Shown here in pieces: positions 50,961 to 59,924 of a DNA stretch of 64,000 nucleotides. The stretch is from Nocardioides cremeus (GTDB taxonomy: Bacteria; Actinomycetota; Actinomycetes; Propionibacteriales; Nocardioidaceae), in assembly GCF_030518195.1 (NCBI RefSeq), contig NZ_JAULSC010000001.1:248001-312000 (forward strand), written 5' to 3'. Both the position numbers and the translations under genes were made by a program. Within the stretch, counting starts at the first letter, position 1. Each line of letters begins with the position of its first letter. The notes beneath the pieces are model-generated. The model ran no database searches and had not been told where the DNA came from. It saw only the letters and a program-made list of their open reading frames with translations.

Positions 50961-52256
50961 GTGAGCACCCCCTCCGCGACCGTGCCGACCGGCCCCCTGA
51001 CCGTCCTCGTGATCGGCACCGGTGGCCGTGAGCACGCGCTGTCGCGGGCCCTGGCCCACGACGCGGGCGTCGCGGCGGTGCACTGCGCCCCCGGCAACCC
51101 GGGCGTCGCCGCGGTCGCCGCGCTCCACGACGTCGACCCGATGGACGGCGCCGCGGTCGCCGACCTCGCCGAACGCCTCGGTGCCGACCTGGTGGTCGTG
51201 GGCCCCGAGGCGCCGCTGGTGGCCGGTGTCGCCGACGTCGTGCGCGAGCGCGGCATCCCGGTCTTCGGTCCCTCGGCGGCTGCGGCACAGCTGGAGGGCT
51301 CGAAGGCCTTCGCCAAGGACGTGATGGCCGCCGCCGGCGTGCCCACCGCGGCCGCGACCAGCTGCAGCACCGCCGAGGAGGTCGCGGCCGCCCTCGACGC
51401 CCACGGAGCGCCGTACGTCGTCAAGGACGACGGCCTGGCCGCAGGCAAGGGCGTCGTGGTGACCTCCGACCGCGACGAGGCGCTGGCCCACGCCGCCGGC
51501 TGCGAGCGGGTGCTCGTGGAGGAGTTCCTCGACGGCCCCGAGGTCTCGCTCTTCGCGATCTGCGGTTGGGACGACGAGCACGGCGCGGTCGTGCACCCGC
51601 TGCAGCCCGCCCAGGACTTCAAGCGGATCCGCGACGGTGACGAGGGCCCCAACACCGGCGGCATGGGCGCCTACACGCCGCTGCCGTGGGCTCCCGAGGG
51701 CCTCGTCGACGAGGTGCTGGCCACCGTCCTGCGCCCCACCGTCGAGGAGATGGCGCGACGCGGCACCCCCTTCACCGGCCTCCTCTACGCCGGCCTGGCG
51801 CTGACCTCGCGCGGCGTGCGGGTCGTCGAGTTCAACGCCCGCTTCGGCGACCCCGAGACCCAGCCGCTGCTCGCGCTGCTCGACTCCCCGCTCTCGCCCC
51901 TGCTCCTCGGCTCGGCCACCGGCACCCTCGCCGACGTGCCCGCTCCGCAGTGGCGCCCCGGCGCGGCCGTGGGCGTGGTGCTCGCCAGCGCCGGCTACCC
52001 CGAGTCGTCGTCGAAGGGTGACGTCATCAGGGGCCTCGAGGCTGCCGAGACACTGCCCGACGTGCACGTCATCCACGCCGGCACCGCGCTGTCCGATGAC
52101 GAGGTCGTCACGGCCGGCGGGCGCGTGCTGGCCGTGGTCGGCGCCGGCGACTCGCTCGCGGCGGCCCGTGCGGCGGCGTACGCGGGGGTCGACGCGATCT
52201 CCTTCGACGGCGCCCAGCACCGCACCGACATCGCGCAGGCCGCCGCCGAGGACTGA
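50961..52256 (+). CDS. purD: Phosphoribosylamine--glycine ligase
   Basis: A 431-residue ATP-grasp enzyme that makes GAR in purine synthesis. It opens with [17 protein letters not shown], has the ATP-grasp segments [14 protein letters not shown] and [15 protein letters not shown], and the conserved [18 protein letters not shown] and [11 protein letters not shown] motifs. It probably shares a transcript with purA. The 201-base gap to purB is filled by an inverted 12-bp repeat array. Confidence 0.98.
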   Translation: MSTPSATVPTGPLTVLVIGTGGREHALSRALAHDAGVAAVHCAPGNPGVAAVAALHDVDPMDGAAVADLAERLGADLVVVGPEAPLVAGVADVVRERGIPVFGPSAAAAQLEGSKAFAKDVMAAAGVPTAAATSCSTAEEVAAALDAHGAPYVVKDDGLAAGKGVVVTSDRDEALAHAAGCERVLVEEFLDGPEVSLFAICGWDDEHGAVVHPLQPAQDFKRIRDGDEGPNTGGMGAYTPLPWAPEGLVDEVLATVLRPTVEEMARRGTPFTGLLYAGLALTSRGVRVVEFNARFGDPETQPLLALLDSPLSPLLLGSATGTLADVPAPQWRPGAAVGVVLASAGYPESSSKGDVIRGLEAAETLPDVHVIHAGTALSDDEVVTAGGRVLAVVGAGDSLAAARAAAYAGVDAISFDGAQHRTDIAQAAAED

Positions 52257-52282
52257 CCCCCGCCCCCTTCCGCGTCCCAGCC

Positions 52283-52415
52283 GGGTCGTGGTCTGAGTCG
52301 TGGCTTGGGTCGTGGCTCGGGTCGTGGTCCCTGGACGCACCATGGCGCGTCCCCAGGCACACGACCCAGACCACGACCGGGAGCACGACCCGGACCACGA
52401 CCCGGACCACGACCC
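52283..52415. repeat. Inverted array of 12-bp units between purD and purB
   Basis: Four 12-bp units of the type GGGTCGTGGYYY at 52283-52330 face five units of the reverse type RRRCCACGACCC at 52356-52415. Between them GGACGC and GCGTCC form an inner stem around CACCATG. The RNA could fold into a hairpin of more than 100 bases. No coding function is evident in the gap. Confidence 0.75.
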
Positions 52416-52444
52416 GCGAGTGCGGGTGCGGCCCCGGCATCGGT

Positions 52445-52450
52445 GACAAT
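52445..52450 (+). promoter_or_regulatory. -10 element of purB, deciding the start
   Basis: GACAAT lies 7 bases before GTG 52458, arguing for a leaderless message from that GTG; an in-frame ATG at 52449 overlaps the hexamer. Confidence 0.45.
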
Positions 52451-52457
52451 GGGCGCC

Positions 52458-53903
52458 GTGACCGTGCCGAACGTCCTCGCCACCCGCTACGCCGCCGCCG
52501 ACCTGGCCCAGATCTGGTCGCCCGAGCACAAGATCGTGCTCGAGCGCGAGCTGTGGGTGGCGGTGCTCAAGGCGCAGCGCGACCTGGGCATCGCGGTGCC
52601 CGACGGGGTCGTCGAGGCGTACGAGCGGGTGGTCGCGCAGGGGGCCGATGCCGTCGACCTGGGCTCGATCGCCGCGCGCGAGCGGATCACCCGCCACGAC
52701 GTGAAGGCGCGCATCGAGGAGTTCAACGCCCTCGCCAGCCACGAGCACATCGCTGTGCAGTCCATCCATGGGGGCATGACCAGCCGCGACCTCACCGAGA
52801 ACGTCGAGCAGCTGCAGGTCAAGCAGTCCCTCGAGCTGCTGCGCGACCGGGCGATCGCGACCCTGGCCCGGCTGGGGCGCCTGGCCGCCGAGCACGAGAC
52901 CACCGTGATGGCCGGTCGCTCCCACAACGTCGCCGCGCAGGCCACCACGCTGGGCAAGCGCTTCGCCAGCGTCGCCGACGAGATGCTGGTCAGCCTCGAG
53001 CGGGTCGAGGACCTGCTCGGCCGCTACCCGCTGCGCGGCATCAAGGGCCCGATGGGCACCGCGCAGGACATGCTCGACCTGCTCGACGGCGACGAGGACA
53101 AGCTCGCCGACCTCGAGCAGCGGGTCGCGGGCCACCTCGGCTTCCAGCGGGTGCTGACCAGCGTGGGCCAGGTCTACCCGCGCAGCCTCGACTTCGACGT
53201 GCTCTCCGCGCTCGTCCAGCTCACCGCCGGCCCCTCCAACCTGGCCACCACGATCCGGCTGATGGCCGGGAACGAGATCGTCACCGAGGGGTTCAAGGAG
53301 GGCCAGGTCGGCTCCTCGGCGATGCCGCACAAGATGAACACGCGTTCCTGCGAGCGCGTCAACGGCCTGGCCGTCGTCACCCGCGGCTACCTCTCGATGG
53401 TCGGCGAGCTCGCCGGCGACCAGTGGAACGAGGGCGACGTCTCATGCTCCGTGGTCCGCCGGGTGGCGCTGCCCGACGCATTCTTCGCCGTCGACGGGCT
53501 CTTCCAGACCTTCCTGACCGTGCTCGACGAGTTCGGCGCCTTCCCCGCGGTGATCCAGCGCGAACTCGACCGCTACCTGCCCTTCCTGGCCACCACCAAG
53601 GTGCTGATGGCCGCGGTGCGCAACGGGGTGGGCCGCGAGAGCGCCCACGAGGCCATCAAGGAGGCGGCGGTGGGCACGGCGCTGGCGATGCGCCAGGGCC
53701 AGGCCGACAACGACGTCTTCGCCAAGCTCGCCGCCGACGAGCGGCTCGGGCTCACCGAGCAGCAGCTCGAGAGCCTGGTCGCCGAGCCGATCGCGTTCAC
53801 CGGCGCCGCGGTGGCCCAGACCCAGGCCGTCGTACGCCGCGTGGTCGCGCTGGCCGAGCAGCACCCGGCCGCGGCGGCGTACGCACCCGGCGCCATCCTC
53901 TGA
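52458..53903 (+). CDS. purB: Adenylosuccinate lyase
   Basis: A 481-residue enzyme of the fumarase/aspartase fold that acts twice in purine synthesis, on SAICAR and on adenylosuccinate, releasing fumarate. The superfamily signature is GSSAMPHKMN, with the catalytic Ser loop, and the His-containing MAGRSHNVAAQATTLGKR region is upstream. It follows purA and purD but has its own promoter. Confidence 0.97.
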   Translation: MTVPNVLATRYAAADLAQIWSPEHKIVLERELWVAVLKAQRDLGIAVPDGVVEAYERVVAQGADAVDLGSIAARERITRHDVKARIEEFNALASHEHIAVQSIHGGMTSRDLTENVEQLQVKQSLELLRDRAIATLARLGRLAAEHETTVMAGRSHNVAAQATTLGKRFASVADEMLVSLERVEDLLGRYPLRGIKGPMGTAQDMLDLLDGDEDKLADLEQRVAGHLGFQRVLTSVGQVYPRSLDFDVLSALVQLTAGPSNLATTIRLMAGNEIVTEGFKEGQVGSSAMPHKMNTRSCERVNGLAVVTRGYLSMVGELAGDQWNEGDVSCSVVRRVALPDAFFAVDGLFQTFLTVLDEFGAFPAVIQRELDRYLPFLATTKVLMAAVRNGVGRESAHEAIKEAAVGTALAMRQGQADNDVFAKLAADERLGLTEQQLESLVAEPIAFTGAAVAQTQAVVRRVVALAEQHPAAAAYAPGAIL

Positions 53904-54014
53904 GCCGACCTGCGCCCAGCTTTTGCCCGGCCTCACCCCTGGGGTCGGAATGGGCACCCCCGGGCATCCGTTGGGACGGGGTACGCAACTTCAGCTGATC
54001 GAAGGAGCAACCCC

Positions 54015-54710
54015 ATGAGCAAGATCCTCTTCGTCGTCACCGGCGCTCGTCACTGGACCCTCAAGGACGGCACCCAGCACCCCACCGGCTACTGGGCAGA
54101 GGAGCTCGTCGCGCCCTTCCAGGTCTTCACCGGCGCCGGCCACCAGGTCGTCGTCGCCACTCCCGGCGGCGTGCCGCCGGTCGTCGACGAGGGCAGCCTG
54201 GCCGCCGAGGCCAACGGTGGCCAGGAGAACTCCGACGCGCTGCGCAAGGCGATCGACGACATCGAGCAGCTGCGCTCCCCGGAGTCGCTCGAGCTGGTCG
54301 ACCCCACCGCCTACGACGCGGTCTTCTACCCCGGCGGCCACGGCCCGATGGAGGACCTCTCCGGCGACGCCGACTCCGCGCGGCTGCTGGTGCAGACCCT
54401 CGAGTCGGGCAAGCCGCTGGGCATCGTGTGCCACGCCCCGGCCGCGCTGCTGGCCACCGAGGGCGCGGACGGCTCGCCGTTCTCGGGCTACCAGCTGACC
54501 GGCTTCACCAACGCCGAGGAGACCCAGGCCGGGCTGGCCGAGGGCGCGCCCTGGCTGCTGCAGGACCGACTCGTCGCCCTGGGCGCCGACTTCCAGGAGG
54601 CAGAGCCGTGGAGCGAGAACGTGGTCGTCGACCGCTCGCTCTTCACCGGCCAGAACCCCGCCTCCTCGGGCCCGCTGGCCCGCCGGATGCTCGAGGCCAT
54701 CGGTTCCTGA
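54015..54710 (+). CDS. DJ-1/PfpI family (type 1 glutamine amidotransferase-like) protein
   Basis: A 231-residue protein of the HSP31-like DJ-1/PfpI group. The nucleophile elbow is GIVCHAPAALL with Cys followed by His; an acidic residue in WAEELVAPFQVF (about residue 30) and FYPGGHGPMEDL completes the usual site. Relatives are glyoxalase III or chaperone/deglycase enzymes that remove methylglyoxal. ATG with AAGGAGC about 7 bases upstream. Confidence 0.92.
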   Translation: MSKILFVVTGARHWTLKDGTQHPTGYWAEELVAPFQVFTGAGHQVVVATPGGVPPVVDEGSLAAEANGGQENSDALRKAIDDIEQLRSPESLELVDPTAYDAVFYPGGHGPMEDLSGDADSARLLVQTLESGKPLGIVCHAPAALLATEGADGSPFSGYQLTGFTNAEETQAGLAEGAPWLLQDRLVALGADFQEAEPWSENVVVDRSLFTGQNPASSGPLARRMLEAIGS

Positions 54711-54741
54711 GCCGACCCGGCTCCGCGGCACCCGCATCGGA

Positions 54742-54779
54742 CGCGCCGGTCGTGAGGCTCACGCCTCGCGGCCGGCGCG
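54742..54779. terminator. Bidirectional hairpin between convergent genes
   Basis: A 17-bp stem (CGCGCCGGTCGTGAGGC with its partner), complete if two G-U pairs are allowed, closes a 4-base loop. It follows the DJ-1 gene and its loop contains the first bases of the stop codon of the opposing MFS gene. Confidence 0.6.
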
Positions 54780-56240
54780 TTCGTCGCGCAGGGCCACGAC
54801 GGCTGCGACCAGCGCCAGCGCCACCAGGGCGGCCGAGACCAGGAACGCGGTCCGCAGGCCGGCCTCCGACCCCCACAGCCCCAGCGCCACCGTGTAGGCG
54901 GTGACCCCGAGCGCCGAGCCCACGGCCGAGCCGATCCGCTGTCCGGTCTGCAGCGCGCCCCCGGCGGCCCCGCCCATCCGGGGCGGGACCTGGTCGAGGG
55001 TCAGCGTGAAGTTCGGCGAGATCACCGCGCCGCCGCCGAGACCGCCGACGAACAGCAGCGGCGGCAGCAGCGCCCACAGCGCTCCGCCCTCGCGGCCGGG
55101 CACCAGCACCGCCATCGCGACGACCGCCCCCACCACGGTCACCAGCGCAGCCACGCTGAGCTGGCGGCCGACCGTGGTCACCACCCGCCCCGCCAGCGGT
55201 GCGGAGACGGCCGAGCCGAGCGCGAAGCCGGTGAGCAGCAGCCCGGTGGTCAGGGGCGCGAGGCCCATCTCGGTCTGCAGGTGGATCGAGAGCACCAGCA
55301 CCAGGCCGGTGAACCCGGTGAAGTAGAGGGTGCCGACCGCGATGCCGTTGGCGAAGCCGGGTGTGCGGCGCAGCAGCGTGACGTCGAGCAGCGGCGCGCC
55401 GCCGCGGCGTACGACGCGGTGCTCCCAGCCGACGAAGACCGCGACCAGCACCGGCACCAGCGGCAGCGCCAGCAGCCAGAGGTAGTTCCCGCTCTCGGCT
55501 CGGACCACTGGGTAGAGCAGCAGCAGCACGGCCGCGCCCAGCAGCACCGAGCCGAGCGGGTCCAGCCGAGGGCGGGCCTCGCCGCTCTCGCGCGGGCGGG
55601 TGTGCGGCACCAGCCGCAGCACCGCCACCAGCGCCGCCAGCCCGATCGGCACGTTGACCAGGAAGATCCAGCGCCAGCCGTCCTCCTCGCCGAAGAGCGC
55701 GATGATCAGTCCGCCCAGCACGGGGCCCAGGGCCGCGGAGACCGAGACCGTGAGCCCGAAGATCCCGAAGGCGCGTCCTCGTTCGCGACCGGAGAAGAGC
55801 TCCTGGATCAGGCCCGAGTTCTGGGGTGTCAGCAGCCCTGCGGCCGCACCCTGCAGCAGCCGGGCCAGGATCACCAGCTCGACGTTGGGCGCCAGGCCGA
55901 CGGCCGCGCTGGTGACCACGAAGAGCCCGAGCCCCACCAGCAGCAGCAGCCTGCGTCCGTAGGCGTCGCCCAGCCGGCCGCCGGTGACCAGCACCAGGCC
56001 GAAGCTCAGCGCGTAGCCCGAGACCACCCACTGCACGGTGCCGGTCGAGGTGTCGAGGCCCTCCTGGATGGAGGGGATCGCCACGTTGACGATGGTGACG
56101 TCGAGCAGCGCCATGAACCCGACGACCAGCGAGACCGCGAAGATCCGCCAGCGCCGGGGGTCGGGCTCGTCCCCGCCGTCGCCGCCCGACCAGGGGGCGA
56201 GGGCGTCCGCTGCGCGCGGGGGCTCCCGCTGCTCGACCAT
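54759..56240 (-). CDS. MFS transporter, DHA2 family (14 helices)
   Basis: A 493-residue drug:proton antiporter-like protein with about 14 hydrophobic segments. Motif A is GGRLGDAYGRRLLLLVG, helix 1 has the DHA2 pattern FMALLDVTIVNVAIPSIQ, and motif C is in helix 5 (SAALGPVLGGLI). It probably exports drugs or dyes; no cognate regulator is adjacent. The ATG is 7 bases after a -10-like CAGGCT on the minus strand and GGAGGG also precedes it. Confidence 0.9.
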   Translation of the reverse strand: MVEQREPPRAADALAPWSGGDGGDEPDPRRWRIFAVSLVVGFMALLDVTIVNVAIPSIQEGLDTSTGTVQWVVSGYALSFGLVLVTGGRLGDAYGRRLLLLVGLGLFVVTSAAVGLAPNVELVILARLLQGAAAGLLTPQNSGLIQELFSGRERGRAFGIFGLTVSVSAALGPVLGGLIIALFGEEDGWRWIFLVNVPIGLAALVAVLRLVPHTRPRESGEARPRLDPLGSVLLGAAVLLLLYPVVRAESGNYLWLLALPLVPVLVAVFVGWEHRVVRRGGAPLLDVTLLRRTPGFANGIAVGTLYFTGFTGLVLVLSIHLQTEMGLAPLTTGLLLTGFALGSAVSAPLAGRVVTTVGRQLSVAALVTVVGAVVAMAVLVPGREGGALWALLPPLLFVGGLGGGAVISPNFTLTLDQVPPRMGGAAGGALQTGQRIGSAVGSALGVTAYTVALGLWGSEAGLRTAFLVSAALVALALVAAVVALRDERAGREA

Positions 56241-56372
56241 GCCCTCCAGCCTGACCTACCACCCCAGACCCGGCGGGGTGGGTCGGCCCGGGATGATGAC
56301 CGGGGTCCCACCGGGTTCCCGGTCCAGGACATCCCCGATCCGTGACCAGATCCCTGACCAGGAGGCCCCGCC

Positions 56373-57008
56373 GTGCTCGACGCCCCCGTGCGCCGCGTCA
56401 TCGCGCCCGGCCTCGACGCCGCCGCGGCCGGTCTCGACCGGCTGGGGGTGCGCCCGCTCGCCGTGACCGGGCTCGGCTGGCTGGTCGGCCTCGCCGCCTG
56501 CGTCGCCGTGGCGACCTCGCACTGGTCGCTCGCGCTGGTGCTGTGGCTGGCCAACCGGGCCCTCGACGGCCTCGACGGGCCGCTGGCACGCCGCCGGGGA
56601 GCCACCGACCTCGGCGGCTTCCTCGACCTGCTCGCCGACTTCAGCGTGTACGGCGGCTTCGTGCTCGCCGTGGGTGTCGCGGTGCCGGAGGCGCGCCTGG
56701 CCTGCTTGGTGCTGCTGCTGACCTACTACGTCTCGGGGACCGCGTTCCTGGCCCTGGCGCCGCTGCTGGAGAAGCGCGGCGCCCGTGGTGACGGTCGCTC
56801 GGTGCTCTTCGTGGGCGGGCTGGCCGAGGGCACCGAGACGGTGCTGGCCTACGCCGTGCTCTGCCTGCTGCCGGACCACGCCGAGACCGTGCTCTGGGTC
56901 TTCGCCGCGATGGTCGCCCTCACCGCGCTGCAGCGGGTCGTCCTGGGCATCCGCGCCCTGCGTCCGCTCCGAACCACCCCCGGACCACTTCCCGAGGAGA
57001 TCACGTGA
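56373..57008 (+). CDS. CDP-alcohol phosphatidyltransferase family protein (YnjF-like)
   Basis: A 211-residue membrane enzyme. The complete CDP-alcohol phosphotransferase motif is present: Asp65, Asp68-Gly69, Ala72-Arg73, Gly81, Asp85, Asp89. About six membrane helices are visible. It would transfer a phosphoalcohol from a CDP-lipid or CDP-alcohol to an unknown acceptor. Its stop overlaps the GTG of the binding-protein gene (57005-57008). In E. coli the similar ynjF lies in the same cluster as ynjBCD, which is why the name is used as a comparison. Confidence 0.88.
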   Translation: MLDAPVRRVIAPGLDAAAAGLDRLGVRPLAVTGLGWLVGLAACVAVATSHWSLALVLWLANRALDGLDGPLARRRGATDLGGFLDLLADFSVYGGFVLAVGVAVPEARLACLVLLLTYYVSGTAFLALAPLLEKRGARGDGRSVLFVGGLAEGTETVLAYAVLCLLPDHAETVLWVFAAMVALTALQRVVLGIRALRPLRTTPGPLPEEIT

Positions 57009-58273
57009 CCCGCCGCGCCCGCCGACCCGCCCGCCCCGCCCTGCTGACGACCGCCCTGGCCGCCACCGCGCTGCTGGCCTCCGCGTGCGGCGGCGCCCAG
57101 GACGAGGCCGCGGCGGTCGACGCCTCCGACTGGGACGCCGTGCTCGCCGAGGCGCAGGGCCAGAGCGTCGACTGGTACATGTACGGCGGCGACCAGCGGC
57201 TCAACACGTTCGTCGACGGCGAGGTCGCCGACCGCCTCGCCGACCTCGGGGTCACCCTCAACCAGGTCAAGATCACCGACACCGCCGAGGCGGTCAACAA
57301 GGTGCTCGGCGAGCAGCAGGCCGGACGCACCTCGGGCGGCTCGGTCGACGCGATCTGGGTCAACGGCGAGAACTTCGCCACCGGTGTGCAGGCCGACCTG
57401 TGGGCCTGCGGTTGGACCGCCGACCTGCCCAACGCCGAGCACGTCGACCTCGACGACCCAGCCGTGGCCACCGACTTCGGGGTCCCGGTCGAGGGCTGCG
57501 AGGCCGCCTGGCAGCAGGCCAGCTCGGCGCTGGTCTACGACAGCGCGGTGCTGGACGAGGCCGACGTGGAGTCGGTCGAGTCGCTGCTGGCCTGGACCGC
57601 ACGTGAGCCGGGGCGCTTCACCCACCCCGCCCCGCCCGACTTCACCGGCTCGATGGCGGTGCGCACCTTCCTCTACGACACCCTCGGCGCCGAGACCGTC
57701 ACGGCCGCGGCCGAGGGCGGCGGTCTCGACGACGACGTCTACGAGGAGGCCCGCGACGAGACCTTCGACCGGCTGCTCGACGCCTCCGACGGCTTCTGGC
57801 GCGGCGGCGAGACCTACCCGGTGAGCCAGGAGGAGGTCGAGAAGCTCTACGCCGACGGCGAGATCAGCGCCTTCCTGACCTACGGCCCCGGCGCGGTCGG
57901 CAGCCTCGTCGAGGACGGCGTCTTCCCCGAGAGCACCCGCGAGACGGTGCTCTCGGTCGGCAACATCTCCAACGTCAGCTTCGTCGGCGTGCCCGCCAAC
58001 GCCGAGGACCGCGCCGGCGCGATGGTCCTGGCCGACGTGCTGCAGGACCCCGAGGTCCAGCTCGGGCTCTACGAGGCCACCGGCATCTTCCCGGTCATCG
58101 ACCTCGACACCGTCGAGCCCGCCCTCGCCGAGCGGTTCGCCGCCGTCGACGCGGGCCCCTCGGTGCTGAGCCCCGAGGAGCTCACCGCCGACGCGCTGCC
58201 CGAGCTCGACAGCGCCACCCTTGCCCGGATCGAGGACGACTGGAGGGCACGGGTCCTGCGGGGCGAGGGATGA
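57005..58273 (+). CDS. ABC transporter substrate-binding lipoprotein (YnjB-like)
   Basis: A 422-residue exported lipoprotein. The signal peptide ends LLASAC, a good lipobox with Cys at about 29. The mature part has the type II periplasmic-binding fold pattern, including VDWYMYGGDQRLNTFVDGEVADRLADLGV at its start and a GSVDAIWVNGENFATG segment, which is typical of YnjB. The substrate is unknown; similarity to iron and thiamine binders is only at fold level. It overlaps both neighbours by 4 bases. Confidence 0.88.
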   Translation: MTRRARRPARPALLTTALAATALLASACGGAQDEAAAVDASDWDAVLAEAQGQSVDWYMYGGDQRLNTFVDGEVADRLADLGVTLNQVKITDTAEAVNKVLGEQQAGRTSGGSVDAIWVNGENFATGVQADLWACGWTADLPNAEHVDLDDPAVATDFGVPVEGCEAAWQQASSALVYDSAVLDEADVESVESLLAWTAREPGRFTHPAPPDFTGSMAVRTFLYDTLGAETVTAAAEGGGLDDDVYEEARDETFDRLLDASDGFWRGGETYPVSQEEVEKLYADGEISAFLTYGPGAVGSLVEDGVFPESTRETVLSVGNISNVSFVGVPANAEDRAGAMVLADVLQDPEVQLGLYEATGIFPVIDLDTVEPALAERFAAVDAGPSVLSPEELTADALPELDSATLARIEDDWRARVLRGEG

Positions 58274-59130
58274 GCCCGCGCCTGCGCATCGCCCTGCTCC
58301 TGGCCCCCGCCCTGCTGGTCGTCGGGGTCTTCGTCGTCGGCGGGGTGCTGCAGGCGGTGCTGCAGAGCCTCGGCTTCGCCCCCGTGGTGGGGGAGTCGCA
58401 GTGGTCGCTCGACGCCTACCGCCGCGTGCTCGCCGACCCGGCGGTGCACGCCTCGCTGCTGCTCACCGCCCGGGTCTCGCTGATCTCCACCGCGGCCGCC
58501 GCCGTGCTCGGCACCGCCCTGGCCCTGCTCGTACGCCGCCTGGGCGGGCGCCGCCGCCTCGCGGTGCTCTTCCACGGCACCCTGGCCGTGCCGCACCTGG
58601 TCGGGGCGCTGGCCATCGGCCTGCTGCTGGCCCCCTCCGGCCTGCTCTCGCGCGCGGCGTACCGGCTCGGGCTGGTGGACTCGGTGCAGGACGTGCCGGC
58701 GCTGACCCAGGACGCCTTCGGCTGGGGGATCATCGCGGAGTACACGTGGAAGGAGACCTTCTTCGTGGCCGTCGTGGCACTGGCCGCGCTGGGTCGCCGC
58801 GTCTCCGACCTCGAGGACGTCGCCTCGACGTTGGGCGCCTCGCGCTGGCAGCGGCTGCGCGAGGTCACGCTGCCGGTGCTGGCCCCGCCGGTCGCGGCCG
58901 CGTCGGTGCTGGTGCTGGCCTTCGTCACCGCCTCCTACGAGGTGCCCCGGCTGCTGGGGCGGCCCTACCCGACGACGCTGTCGGTGGAGGCCTTCCAGCG
59001 CTACCGCGACATCGACCTGACCTCGCGGCCCGAGGCGATGGCCCTGGCCGTGCTGGTCGCCCTGCTGACCACGCTCGCGGCGCTGGCCTACTTGCGCCTC
59101 GTCGGCGGCCTGGCGAGGCGGTCGCTGTGA
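58270..59130 (+). CDS. ABC transporter permease (YnjC N-half-like)
   Basis: A 286-residue inner-membrane permease with six helices. The EAA loop region reads LEDVASTLGASRWQRLREVTLPVLAPP near residues 180-205, where it contacts the ATPase. In E. coli YnjC is a single protein with two permease halves; here the halves are two genes. It overlaps the next gene by 4 bases (59127-59130). Confidence 0.93.
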   Translation: MSPRLRIALLLAPALLVVGVFVVGGVLQAVLQSLGFAPVVGESQWSLDAYRRVLADPAVHASLLLTARVSLISTAAAAVLGTALALLVRRLGGRRRLAVLFHGTLAVPHLVGALAIGLLLAPSGLLSRAAYRLGLVDSVQDVPALTQDAFGWGIIAEYTWKETFFVAVVALAALGRRVSDLEDVASTLGASRWQRLREVTLPVLAPPVAAASVLVLAFVTASYEVPRLLGRPYPTTLSVEAFQRYRDIDLTSRPEAMALAVLVALLTTLAALAYLRLVGGLARRSL

Positions 59131-59924
59131 AGCACTCCCCATGGCGCGGCGCGGCGGTCGCCGTCGTCGCGGTGGTCACGGTGCTGCCGATGCTTCCGGT
59201 CGTGCTGTGGGCCGTTGCCGGCGCCTGGCGCTACCCGGCCCTGCTGCCGCCCGAGCTGAGCACCCGGGGGCTGCGACTGCTGCTCGGCGACGGCGTGCTG
59301 GCTGCCCTGGGCACCTCCGTGCTGGTCTCCACCAGCGTCGCGCTGCTGGCCTGCCTGGTGGGCCTCCCGGCCGGGCGGGCGCTCGGCCTGCACCGCTTCC
59401 GCGGGCGCCGGCTGGTGCAGTTCCTGCTGCTGGCCCCGATCATCGTGCCCCCGCTGGCGGTCACCCTGGGCCTGCAGGTCTTCTTCATCCGCTACGGGCT
59501 CGCCGACACCGTCGCCGGGGTGGTGCTGGTCCAGCTGGTGCCGACCGTGCCCTACGCCGCCAGCCTGCTCGCCGCCGCCCACGCCGACCTCGACACCGAC
59601 CACGAGCAGGCGGCCCGGGTGCTGGGCGCCGGCCCGGTGGCGACCCTGCGCCACGTGAGCCTGCCGCTGCTGCGCCCGGCGCTGGTGACCGCCTTCCTGC
59701 TGACCTTCCTGATCTCCTGGAGCGAGTACGTGCTGACCCTCCTCGTCGGTGGGGGCCGGGTCACGACCCTGCCGCTGCTGCTCTTCTCGGCCATCGAGTC
59801 CTCCGACCGCACCGCGGCCGCCGCGCTCGGCCTGCTGGTGGTGGCGCCGCCGGTGCTGCTGGTGCTCGCCCTGACCCGGGTCGCCGGACGCGACGTCGCC
59901 TGGATGGGGGTCTCCCGTGCGTAG
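59127..59924 (+). CDS. ABC transporter permease (YnjC C-half-like)
   Basis: A 265-residue permease with six helices. Its EAA loop reads EQAARVLGAGPVATLRHVSLPLLRPALV near residues 162-190. It forms the translocation pore with the preceding permease. GTG at 59127 overlaps the stop before it, and its own stop overlaps the ATPase start by 8 bases, indicating tight coupling. Confidence 0.93.
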   Translation: MKHSPWRGAAVAVVAVVTVLPMLPVVLWAVAGAWRYPALLPPELSTRGLRLLLGDGVLAALGTSVLVSTSVALLACLVGLPAGRALGLHRFRGRRLVQFLLLAPIIVPPLAVTLGLQVFFIRYGLADTVAGVVLVQLVPTVPYAASLLAAAHADLDTDHEQAARVLGAGPVATLRHVSLPLLRPALVTAFLLTFLISWSEYVLTLLVGGGRVTTLPLLLFSAIESSDRTAAAALGLLVVAPPVLLVLALTRVAGRDVAWMGVSRA

